DNA of 64,000 bases from Dyadobacter jiangsuensis (GTDB lineage Bacteria; Bacteroidota; Bacteroidia; Cytophagales; Spirosomataceae): the NCBI RefSeq assembly GCF_003014695.1, contig NZ_PYAS01000001.1, positions 791,879 through 855,878 of the forward strand, read 5' to 3'. Of this stretch, positions 16,324-23,658 are shown in pieces (position 1 is the first letter of the stretch; each line of letters starts with the position of its first letter). The notes below the pieces were generated by a model that saw nothing but the letters and a program-made list of their open reading frames with translations, was not told the origin of the DNA and did no database searches. The position numbers and the translations under genes are program-made.

Positions 16324-16502
16324 GTCAGGAATGGTCAAGTGTGGTCAGGAGTGGTCAGGAATAGTCAGGAGTTGTCAAGAGTGGTCAAGAGTGGTCAGGA
16401 GTTGTTAAGTATTGTTTTGATTATTGAGGATTTCAAACAGACCCATGACTATTCCTGACAATCATTGACCACACCTGACTATTCTTGACCACATCTGACC
16501 AT
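16324..16502. repeat. Decamer inverted array (locus B)
   Basis: This is most of the 333-bp gap 16219-16551. Eight GTCA tetramers lie at 16324, 16334, 16344, 16354, 16364, 16374, 16384 and 16394, then degenerate GTTA (16404) and GTTT (16414). A core with TTTCAAA follows (around 16431-16437), then six TGAC at 16446, 16456, 16466, 16476, 16486 and 16496. All steps are exactly 10 bp. The flanking genes are divergent, so this copy is not at a gene's 3' end and cannot be explained as a terminator. Confidence 0.88.
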
Positions 16503-16551
16503 TCGATCATCGCTGCGGTGACTCTGTCAAGCATTCAAAATTAATCTCCAT

Positions 16552-17574
16552 ATGTACGGAACCGTCCGTGTTTTGCGGAATATCATTTACGCCGCCGCCG
16601 AAAAGGGGGGCGACCTGCATAAACTTTGCGCCGCATTGGGTATCCGGCCGGGTGAGCTGAACGACGCCGAAAAACGGATAGAAGGCTTGCGTCCGATCGT
16701 CGATTTGTGGAGAGAGGTCATTGCCGCTACGGGGGACCCGATGTTCGGTTTGCATTTGGGACAGGTTAATAATCCGTCTATTTTTGGTGCGCTGGGTTAT
16801 CTGATGCAAAGCTGCCGGACGTTGAAAGAGGCTTATGCAGAAGTTGTTAAGTATCAGCAGACGGTTTCGGGCTGGATATCTTACGACGCGGTAGCAGGGA
16901 AGGAGCTCGAATTGATTTTTAGGGTGAACCCGGTTTGGCAGGAGGCTTCCCCCGAAACCGCCCGGCAGGCGGTCGAAATGGCGATGGGGGGTGTCTGGAA
17001 CTATATGTACATTCTTACGGGCAAAAAAATATACCCGCTGCGGGCGGAGTTCGCTTACCGGAGTCCCGTGTCACGGATCAGCTATGAGGAGGTATTCAAA
17101 TGCCCGGTAGCTTTTGATAAACCGCAGAATAGGGTTGTTTTTGAAGGGCGGGTGGGGGATATGCCGCTCATTAGCGCTGACGAATCGTTATACGCCTCAT
17201 TTGCGCAGATCCTTCGTGAAAAAACGGCTGTCGGGGGCCAGTCGGGCAGGTTTGGCGGGCAGGTGAGAACAATTATCGCGCGTGATTTCGGTGGTAAAAT
17301 TCCCTCGCTCGAAATCATTGCCGCGCATATGAACATGAGCGAGCGCTCGTTCCAACGGCGGTTGCAGCAGGATGGTGAGAGCTACCGCTCACTGGCTGCG
17401 GAAATGAAGAAGGAGCTGGCTGTAAATCTTTTGCAAAATACCGACGCGACGGTGCATGCGATTTCGGAGGTTTTGGGCTACACCGAGCCCAGCGCATTCC
17501 ACCGCGCATTCAAAAGCTGGACGCATACCAGCCCCGCCCGGCAGAAACACTCGCTTGGCTCATCGGAAAAATAG
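16552..17574 (+). CDS. AraC family regulator with ArgR/OruR-type ligand-binding domain
   Basis: 340 residues. The N-terminal about 210 residues match the Arabinose_bd-type domain (PF12625 family): GDLHKLCAALGIRPGEL, DPMFGLHLGQV, SIFGALGYLMQSCRTLKEAYAEVVKYQ. The C-terminal HTH pair is complete: IPSLEIIAAHMNMSERSFQRRLQQDGESYRSL, then TVHAISEVLGYTEPSAFHRAFKSWTHTSPARQ, split around residues 255-335. Cytoplasmic DNA-binding sensor of a small molecule; target unknown. It is the first gene after the decamer array, 50 bp away. Confidence 0.9.
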   Translation: MYGTVRVLRNIIYAAAEKGGDLHKLCAALGIRPGELNDAEKRIEGLRPIVDLWREVIAATGDPMFGLHLGQVNNPSIFGALGYLMQSCRTLKEAYAEVVKYQQTVSGWISYDAVAGKELELIFRVNPVWQEASPETARQAVEMAMGGVWNYMYILTGKKIYPLRAEFAYRSPVSRISYEEVFKCPVAFDKPQNRVVFEGRVGDMPLISADESLYASFAQILREKTAVGGQSGRFGGQVRTIIARDFGGKIPSLEIIAAHMNMSERSFQRRLQQDGESYRSLAAEMKKELAVNLLQNTDATVHAISEVLGYTEPSAFHRAFKSWTHTSPARQKHSLGSSEK

Positions 17575-17628
17575 TAGATCACAGTTCATCCTACTTTATT
17601 ACTTTTGATGTTCAGAATTCAAAAGTAA

Positions 17629-18729
17629 ATGCAATCCCGAATAACATCCCGTCTCACCAACCGCCAAAAATGGGAACTTGGTCTGGGCTTCGCGGTCATA
17701 TATGTGCCGATACGCATCTATATGAACGTTTTGCAGATCGATATGCCCATCTTCTGGCATCGCCTGCCGTTGTGGACAATGGAGCTGTTGTTCAGCATCG
17801 CCTTTTTTATTCTGTGGATCAATGTCATAGAGTGGCTTCAATACATTACTTCCCGCTTTCTGGGGGAGGATTTTCCCGAACGTTTTCGCGTGGTGAACCA
17901 GGCCATTATGCTGGTGGTGGCGATTGGCCTGGCCATGGTGTTCAATCATTGGTACCGCTACCTGTGGCACTGGATGGAGGCGGTTTTTGAAAAAGGCAGT
18001 TTCGATGTGCTGCCCATTACGCTGAACAAAACCCCCGTGCTGAAACAGCGGGCCAATACGAGTATTACCGTGCTGGCGCTGATGGCGGAGTATTACCTAG
18101 CGGCCAACAAGCGCGTGTACGAGCGCCTGCAAAGGGTGGTGATCAATGAGGAGCGTTTGCAGAAGGAGAACGCAACGGCCCATTTCAACGCATTGAAAAA
18201 CCAGGTAAGCCCGCATTTCCTTTTTAATAATTTCAGCGTGCTCACGACGCTGGTGGAAACCAACCAGGAGCTTTCCGTCAAGTTTATCAACCAGCTCTCC
18301 AAGGCCTACCGGTATATCCTGGAAAAATCGGTGTACGATTCCATTAAGCTGGCTACGGAAGTCGAGTTTCTCGAAACCTATATGTTCCTGCTCATGATCC
18401 GGTTTGAGAACAAGCTCAGTCTGGACATCCGGATTTCCTACCAGGAAAAGGATAAATACTCGATCGTGCCGCTCACTTTACAATTGCTCGTGGAGAATGT
18501 GGTGAAGCATAACCGGATGTCGACCAGCAATCCGCTGCTGATCACGATTGGCGTGGAAGACGATTACCTTGTGATCAGCAACCCGCTGCAAGTACGGGAG
18601 TTGCCCGAGTCGTCCACGCGGCTGGGTCTTCAGAATATTGTGAACCGCTATAAATTGCTGATCGACAAGCCGGTGATGGTCGACAAGACCGACGGCTGTT
18701 TTACCGTTAAAGTGCCGCTGCTTTCATGA
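17629..18729 (+). CDS. LytS-type sensor histidine kinase
   Basis: 366 residues. Four hydrophobic segments occupy about residues 15-160 (LGLGFAVIYVPIRIYMNVL, MELLFSIAFFILWINVIEWL, AIMLVVAIGLAMVF). A short coiled helix then leads to the His_kinase domain with the phospho-acceptor His196 in FNALKNQVSPHFLFNNF, and a HATPase_c region with N-box LQLLVENVVKHN and G-box GLQNIVNRY. It shares a 4-bp ATGA overlap with the response-regulator gene, so translation is coupled. No separate sensory domain is visible, so the membrane helices themselves probably sense. Confidence 0.92.
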   Translation: MQSRITSRLTNRQKWELGLGFAVIYVPIRIYMNVLQIDMPIFWHRLPLWTMELLFSIAFFILWINVIEWLQYITSRFLGEDFPERFRVVNQAIMLVVAIGLAMVFNHWYRYLWHWMEAVFEKGSFDVLPITLNKTPVLKQRANTSITVLALMAEYYLAANKRVYERLQRVVINEERLQKENATAHFNALKNQVSPHFLFNNFSVLTTLVETNQELSVKFINQLSKAYRYILEKSVYDSIKLATEVEFLETYMFLLMIRFENKLSLDIRISYQEKDKYSIVPLTLQLLVENVVKHNRMSTSNPLLITIGVEDDYLVISNPLQVRELPESSTRLGLQNIVNRYKLLIDKPVMVDKTDGCFTVKVPLLS

Positions 18730-19499
18730 ATGTGCTTATTATAGAAGATGAGTCGCTGAGTGCCAACCGGTTGGAAAGTCTGGTTGGGAAATATGATCCC
18801 AAAATCAATGTGATGGCGAAATTGTCGTCGGTCAGGGAGAGTATCCAGTGGCTGAGCGATGCCGGTAACATACAGCCCGACCTGATTTTCATGGATTTGC
18901 ATTTGGAAGACGACCTCGCATTCAAGATTATCGAGGAATTGAAACTGACAATTCCGATCATTTTTACGACGGCCTATTCCGAATATACACTTAAAGCATT
19001 CAAAGCCAATGGTATCGACTATCTGCTCAAACCGGTCGATAAGGTGGAGCTCAGCGCGGCGATCGATAAGTTTGTGACTTTGCATGCCAAATCCGCAGCT
19101 ACTCCCGCACCTGATTTTGCCGCATTGATGGCGATGTATCAGTCGGGTAATGAGGAAGGTTACAAAGAGCGCTTCCTTGCATCGGCAGGTCCGAAGCTTT
19201 TCAGCATTCGTACGACCGAAATCGCCTATTTCACCATCGAGCAGAAGGCGACGTTCCTCCGGACGTTCGACGGGCAACACCTCGCGATGGATTACAGCCT
19301 GGATAAACTGGCGCAAATGCTTGATCCCAAGGAGTTTTTTCGCATTAATCGCTCGCTCATCATCGCATTGAACAGCATCCGCTCCATCTACACCGTTTCG
19401 GCAGGCAGGTTAAAGCTGGAACTGACCCCGGCCACCGCGCAGGAAGTGTTTGTGAGCGGCGACCGCATGGCCGACTTCAAACAATGGCTCGGTAAATAG
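18726..19499 (+). CDS. LytTR family response regulator
   Basis: 257 residues. The receiver domain (1-120) has acidic pocket residues E7/D8, phospho-acceptor Asp57 (DLIFMDLHLED), Thr81/Thr82 (IIFTTAYSEYT) and Lys102 (DYLLKPVD). The LytTR DNA-binding domain spans about 150-255: FSIRTTEIAYFTIEQKATFL, FFRINRSLIIALNSI. It overlaps the kinase gene by 4 bp. Bacteroidota LytTR regulators usually act on one or few nearby promoters; the only candidate here is the gene at 19730. Confidence 0.93.
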   Translation: MNVLIIEDESLSANRLESLVGKYDPKINVMAKLSSVRESIQWLSDAGNIQPDLIFMDLHLEDDLAFKIIEELKLTIPIIFTTAYSEYTLKAFKANGIDYLLKPVDKVELSAAIDKFVTLHAKSAATPAPDFAALMAMYQSGNEEGYKERFLASAGPKLFSIRTTEIAYFTIEQKATFLRTFDGQHLAMDYSLDKLAQMLDPKEFFRINRSLIIALNSIRSIYTVSAGRLKLELTPATAQEVFVSGDRMADFKQWLGK

Positions 19500-19729
19500 C
19501 TCCCACTGGTTTTCGTTCTTCCTCCCAAAGCGGGCATTCGGCTCCGCAAATCCGGCATTGGGCACCTTTGATTTTTTGGTTCGGGTATTGGTAAACATCT
19601 TTGGTTACTGACTGTGTTTTTGCGAAAACCAACAGTAAGTTGACCATAAACCTAAACCCTGTGTTTCGTGGACGTCGCGAAAGGCGGACACGGGATGAGG
19701 TGACTATTCCTAAACCCTTCTTCAACGTG

Positions 19730-20470
19730 ATGAAAGAACTCAATATCGATCAGACCCTGAACCTGGTAAGCTGCGAAGCCCGCGAGCTCGAACAGTCATC
19801 GCGCTATGGCGGCTTGTTTGGTATTGCATTTGTCACGGAAGGGGAAGGTGTTTTGTCCTGCGACGATGATTCGTGGCACTACGAAGAGCAGGCGATCTTT
19901 CTCCTTTCCCCCGGCCACCCAATCCATTTCAAGTCCTTTTACAGGACCAATTTGCTTACTATCTTCTTCGATCCGTTCCGCATCGCCGGGGCGGCGGATC
20001 CACTCAACAGCTTCACAGGCATGTTCCGGGCCGTGCGCGACCTGTTTTCGGTGCCCAGTTTCCTGCGGCCGAAGGAGCTCCGCAACGAAACCGACCGACT
20101 GGCGGTTACACACCTCGTACGACTGATCGAAACAGAACTCGGGCATTTGCAGGACAGCAGCCGCGAGCTCGTCGCGAATTCGGCTGCATTGCTGGTCAAT
20201 CTCGTAAAACGTAACCTGCCGGATACGCAGCGCACCGAAACCGGCACACAGTACAGCGAGGAAACCGACCGCGTGCTCAGCCAGGTGCGTAAAATGTTGG
20301 AGCAAACCGACCATCTTACCATTCAGGAAATAGCCGCTGCGATGAATATGTCGCAGTACAACCTTAATAAACTGGTGATCAAAGGTACCGGCGAGACGCT
20401 TAAGGCGATTATTTCGCGTTTCCGGGCGGAACTTACGAGCAATAAGCTGGCAGCGACGGCGGACCACTGA
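19730..20470 (+). CDS. AraC-type regulator truncated within its DNA-binding domain
   Basis: 246 residues from ATG 19730 (MKELNIDQTLNLVSCEA); the upstream extension to 19601 is unlikely. An N-terminal cupin-like AraC ligand domain (IAFVTEGEGVLSCDDDSWHYEEQ, AIFLLSPGHPIHFK) is followed by one HTH (LTIQEIAAAMNMSQYNLNKLVIKGTG) and the linker helix (TLKAIISRFRAEL). The protein then stops at ATADH, where a full AraC domain needs a second HTH of roughly 45 residues. The stop codon and last codons lie inside a 7-bp repeat array (locus D). It may be inactive, or a one-HTH variant. Confidence 0.75.
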   Translation: MKELNIDQTLNLVSCEARELEQSSRYGGLFGIAFVTEGEGVLSCDDDSWHYEEQAIFLLSPGHPIHFKSFYRTNLLTIFFDPFRIAGAADPLNSFTGMFRAVRDLFSVPSFLRPKELRNETDRLAVTHLVRLIETELGHLQDSSRELVANSAALLVNLVKRNLPDTQRTETGTQYSEETDRVLSQVRKMLEQTDHLTIQEIAAAMNMSQYNLNKLVIKGTGETLKAIISRFRAELTSNKLAATADH

Positions 20471-20548
20471 CCACCGACGGCCGATCTCTGATTGTGGATC
20501 GTTTAGTGTTGGTATCGGCGGTCGGCGGTCAGTCGTCAGCGGTCAACT
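20455..20548. repeat. Heptamer inverted array (locus D)
   Basis: GAC at 20455, 20462, 20469 and 20476, then GAT at 20483, 20490 and 20497; after a spacer, GTC at 20521, 20528, 20535 and 20542. The step is exactly 7 bp. The array contains the last codons and stop of the truncated AraC gene on its left side and the last codons of the HxlR gene (minus strand) on its right side, so it has grown into, or replaced, both gene ends. Confidence 0.8.
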
Positions 20549-20902
20549 ACGCCTCTCTGTGATCTCTCCCGCCTCCAACTCCATCAACTTCCTGCCATAA
20601 TTTTCCAATGCTTCAATAGCCGGGATCGATTGCATTGCGCGGTCCGTGAGGGCGTATTCTACCCTGGGCGGTTTTTCGCGGAAAATCGTGCGGGTTACCA
20701 TTCCTTTCTTTTCCAGATCGCGGAGCTGGGTGTTGAGCATCTTGTCGGTAACGTGCGGAATCGCGTTTTTGAGGTCGCCGTAGCGGAGAGGCCCGTTCGC
20801 GAGTGCACGGATCACCGGCATTTTCCAGGTACCGCCGATGTACGACATCGCAAATTCAATGGGGCTGTAATACACCCGCTTGTCATGGATGAAATCTTGC
20901 AT
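20543..20902 (-). CDS. HxlR family transcriptional regulator
   Basis: 119 residues from ATG 20902 (MQDFIHDKRVYYSPIEFAMSYIGGTWK). The HxlR winged helix is complete: KMPVIRALANGPLRYGDLKNAIPHVTDKMLNTQLRDLEKKGMVTRTIF, split over residues 27-75, with the wing PPRVEYALTDRA. The usual N-terminal Cys of redox-sensing HxlR proteins is absent from this start. It is divergent from the VOC gene with 125 bp between starts, and a perfect 16-bp palindrome lies there. HxlR proteins commonly control the divergent gene in response to electrophiles. Confidence 0.9.
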   Translation of the reverse strand: MQDFIHDKRVYYSPIEFAMSYIGGTWKMPVIRALANGPLRYGDLKNAIPHVTDKMLNTQLRDLEKKGMVTRTIFREKPPRVEYALTDRAMQSIPAIEALENYGRKLMELEAGEITERRS

Positions 20903-20973
20903 GTTCCAAATTAAAGGAATTGCCGGAGACCGCTTCGGAAGTGTGTCCTTTATCGTCAAAAAAGTATATAAAA

Positions 20974-20989
20974 GGAATTTTAAAATTCC
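20974..20989. promoter_or_regulatory. 16-bp palindrome, candidate HxlR operator
   Basis: GGAATTTTAAAATTCC is perfectly symmetric. It lies in the divergent HxlR/VOC region and ends 6 bp before a TAGGTTTG -7 box reading towards the VOC gene, so a bound dimer would block the -33 region. Confidence 0.55.
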
Positions 20990-20995
20990 ATAAGC

Positions 20996-21003
20996 TAGGT
21001 TTG
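20996..21003 (+). promoter_or_regulatory. -7 box TAGGTTTG for the VOC gene
   Basis: Full match to TAnnTTTG, 24 bp before the ATG at 21028, next to the candidate operator. No TTTG at the -33 distance, which would suit an activated or repressed promoter. Confidence 0.45.
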
Positions 21004-21027
21004 CCTGCTGAACCAAACGCCAGTTTT

Positions 21028-21720
21028 ATGGAACAAAAAGATTGGATTACCGTGCCGGTATTACCCTGCAAAACCATTGGCGAGACGCTTGCATTCTGGG
21101 AAAATCTGGGCTTTGCGATTACCTACCGGCAGGATAGGCCGTACCAGTATGGCGTCGTTGAAAGGAACGGGCACCAGCTGCATTTTGTGCGCGTGAAAGG
21201 GGCCGAGGCGGGGTATACCGGTTGCCTGATGATGGTGCAGAATGTCGAACAGGCGCACACGGATTTTTGTAATGCATTAAAAGTAGGGCTGGGGCGGGTA
21301 CCCCATACCGGTGTTCCGAGGATTTCGAGGATGAAGCCGGGGCAGTCGCGTTTTACGATTACCGATGTTTCGGAAAACGCCGTCATCGTGATCCAGATGG
21401 GCGAAAAGGACCAGGTAGAGTACGAAGATGCCGACCAGGACACGCTGACGCCATTGCAAAAGGCAATTTCGCTCGCTCTGCGCCTCCGCGATTTCAAAGA
21501 AGACCATCCGGCCTCCGCAAAGGTGCTGGACATGGCCCTGGCCAAAACGGGCGAGCACGAAACAGCTCAGGAGAAGGCCAAAGCGATTATCATACGGCAG
21601 GAACTTGCCCGCGTAATGGAAGATCATGCCAAAGAGAAAGAATGTCAGACAGTGCTCTCCACCCTCGATATCCCCGACGAAGTAACGGAGGCTCTAAGGC
21701 GGCAACATATATGGGGCTAA
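21028..21720 (+). CDS. VOC family (glyoxalase/bleomycin-resistance-like) protein
   Basis: 230 residues from ATG 21028 (MEQKDWITVPVLPCKTIGETLAFWENLGF). The VOC beta-alpha-beta fold covers about residues 1-125 (YQYGVVERNGHQLHFVRVKG, RFTITDVSENAVIVIQMGE). The C-terminal about 100 residues are an extra helical domain (LTPLQKAISLALRLRDFKEDHPASAKVLDMALAK, split) not found in minimal VOC proteins. Likely role in detoxification or resistance; substrate unknown. Probably controlled by the divergent HxlR gene. Confidence 0.85.
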   Translation: MEQKDWITVPVLPCKTIGETLAFWENLGFAITYRQDRPYQYGVVERNGHQLHFVRVKGAEAGYTGCLMMVQNVEQAHTDFCNALKVGLGRVPHTGVPRISRMKPGQSRFTITDVSENAVIVIQMGEKDQVEYEDADQDTLTPLQKAISLALRLRDFKEDHPASAKVLDMALAKTGEHETAQEKAKAIIIRQELARVMEDHAKEKECQTVLSTLDIPDEVTEALRRQHIWG

Positions 21721-21722
21721 CG

Positions 21723-21743
21723 GTCGGCCGTCGCCGGTCCACA
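21723..21743. repeat. Short heptamer array (locus E)
   Basis: GTC at 21723, 21730 and 21737, 7-bp step, starting 2 bp after the stop codon (21718-21720) of the VOC gene. Right-arm orientation only. Confidence 0.6.
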
Positions 21744-21803
21744 CATGCTAAAATCCGTCAATAAATGATTAAAACACGGTACGTTTTCGCGGGGATTTTG
21801 GGC

Positions 21804-21811
21804 TAATTTTG
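21804..21811 (+). promoter_or_regulatory. -7 box TAATTTTG for the DUF885 gene
   Basis: Full match to TAnnTTTG, 30 bp before the chosen ATG at 21842. The -33 element is not clear. Confidence 0.4.
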
Positions 21812-21841
21812 GTAAAATCCAACCTTAATATCCTGAATCCT

Positions 21842-23635
21842 ATGACGCATATGTACGTGACGCGCACGCGTTGGGCGGTTTTTCTTTTTTGCTGGCTGGC
21901 GGCTTTCGGAGCAGCGGCACAATCATCCAAATCGAAATTTAACCTATATGAACAAACCAGCGAGGTAGCCGGGCTGGTGATCCAGTACGCGCAGGACATT
22001 CGTGCGGTGAAGTACTTTTATGGTCCTATGCCCACGGGTGCACGGGGGCAGCAGGGGGGAGGCTCGGCACTCAATTCGCCGGAGCAGCGGCAAAGGCTGC
22101 GGGAGGTCGATAATGGCTATTTAGCGAAGTTGGCGAAAGCGGATTTCAATGCCATGAGCATTTACGGCAAAGTGGATTACCTGTTGCTGAAACGTAATAT
22201 CGACGATCATTTGCTGACGTTGAGCCAGGAGGAGAAGGAGTACGGGCAAATCGAAAAGTACATTCCGTTTGCGGCCGGAATTTATGAGCTGGAAAAAGGG
22301 CGCCGGCGTGGCGCCACGGTGGATGGGCAGGCAGTAGCAGCGAAATTGAACGATTTGCAGAAAGAGGTAAAGCAGGCCGAGGAGTCGTTCAAGAAGCTGG
22401 AATCGATCGATATGCCGTTGTCGCGCATGGGCGTGGAGGCGGTAACCGGTCTGGAAGCGCGTTTGAAAAGCACATTTGAGTTTTATAATGGTTATGATCC
22501 GCTGTTTACCTGGTGGGTGCCGAAGCCATACAAAACGCTGGACAGTACACTACTCGCTTATTCGAAGCTGATCCGCAGCAAAGGAAAGCTCAATACAACC
22601 CAGAAGGAAGATATCAGCGGCATTAAGGGCGTTCCCATTGGTCGGGAGGAGTTGATCCGCCAGTTGGGGACCGAGATGATCAGCTATACACCGGATGAAT
22701 TGATTGAACTCGCCAACAAGGAATTCGCTTGGTGTGATAAGGAATTGTTGAAAGCGTCAGCGGAAATGGGGTTCGGGAATGAGTGGAAGAAGGCGCAGGA
22801 GAAAGTAAAAAACAGCTACGTGCCGGCCGGCACCCAGCCCGAACTGATCCTCAAACTTTACAATGACGCGAAGGAATTTATCCTCAAAAACAACCTCATC
22901 GACTATCCTGAAATAGCCGACGAAACCTGGGGAATGCAAATGATGACGCCGGAACGGCAGTTGGTGAACCCGTTTTTCCTGGGTGGAAGGGATATTATCA
23001 TTTCCTACCCGACCAATACCATGGCGCATGACGACAAGCTCATGAGCATGCGCGGCAATAACCCGTATTTCTCCCGCTCTACTGTGCATCACGAACTCGT
23101 TCCGGGGCACCATTTGCAATATTATATGAACAGCCGTTACAAGTCTTACCGTGGCGATTTCCGGACGCCGTTCTGGACGGAGGGCTGGGCGTTGTATTGG
23201 GAGCTGCTGCTGTATGACAAAGGTTTTGCCAAAACGCCGGAGGAACGTATCGGGATGCTTTTCTGGCGTATGCACCGCTGCGCACGTATCATTTTCTCGC
23301 TGAACTATCACCTTGGGAAATGGACGCCGCAGGAATGCATCGATTTCCTCGTCGATCGCGTCGGCCACGAGCGTGCGAATGCGGAAGGAGAGGTAAGGCG
23401 TTCGTTTGAAGGGAATTATAGTCCGTTGTATCAGGTGGCCTACCTCATAGGCGGCTTGCAGCTGTTTAGCCTTAAAAAGGAGCTCGTCGACAGCGGTAAA
23501 ATGACATTCAAGCAGTTTCACGATGCGGTGATGAAGGAAAACAACATGCCGATCGAAATGGTACGTGCCACATTGACCAATCAGTCGCTGAGATCGGATT
23601 TCAAAACCCAATGGAAATTTTACCAGTTTAAGTAA
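21842..23635 (+). CDS. DUF885 family metallopeptidase-like protein, exported
   Basis: 597 residues from ATG 21842, with a signal peptide (RWAVFLFCWLAAFGAAAQ). DUF885 proteins are helical zinc-peptidase-like enzymes. The family motif HHELVPGHHLQYY sits near residues 416-428 with the HE..GH pattern, and downstream FWTEGWALYWELLLYD supplies a second Glu. Acts in the periplasm or on the surface, probably on peptides. The next gene, an M61 peptidase, begins 23 bp later on the same strand, so the pair probably forms a peptidase operon. Confidence 0.88.
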   Translation: MTHMYVTRTRWAVFLFCWLAAFGAAAQSSKSKFNLYEQTSEVAGLVIQYAQDIRAVKYFYGPMPTGARGQQGGGSALNSPEQRQRLREVDNGYLAKLAKADFNAMSIYGKVDYLLLKRNIDDHLLTLSQEEKEYGQIEKYIPFAAGIYELEKGRRRGATVDGQAVAAKLNDLQKEVKQAEESFKKLESIDMPLSRMGVEAVTGLEARLKSTFEFYNGYDPLFTWWVPKPYKTLDSTLLAYSKLIRSKGKLNTTQKEDISGIKGVPIGREELIRQLGTEMISYTPDELIELANKEFAWCDKELLKASAEMGFGNEWKKAQEKVKNSYVPAGTQPELILKLYNDAKEFILKNNLIDYPEIADETWGMQMMTPERQLVNPFFLGGRDIIISYPTNTMAHDDKLMSMRGNNPYFSRSTVHHELVPGHHLQYYMNSRYKSYRGDFRTPFWTEGWALYWELLLYDKGFAKTPEERIGMLFWRMHRCARIIFSLNYHLGKWTPQECIDFLVDRVGHERANAEGEVRRSFEGNYSPLYQVAYLIGGLQLFSLKKELVDSGKMTFKQFHDAVMKENNMPIEMVRATLTNQSLRSDFKTQWKFYQFK

Positions 23636-23658
23636 TCGTATTTAATCACTCCTGTATC

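Noticed and set aside
20920..21027. TTG-initiated extension of the VOC protein
   Set aside because: It would run through the palindrome and -7 box; the fold starts at 21028.
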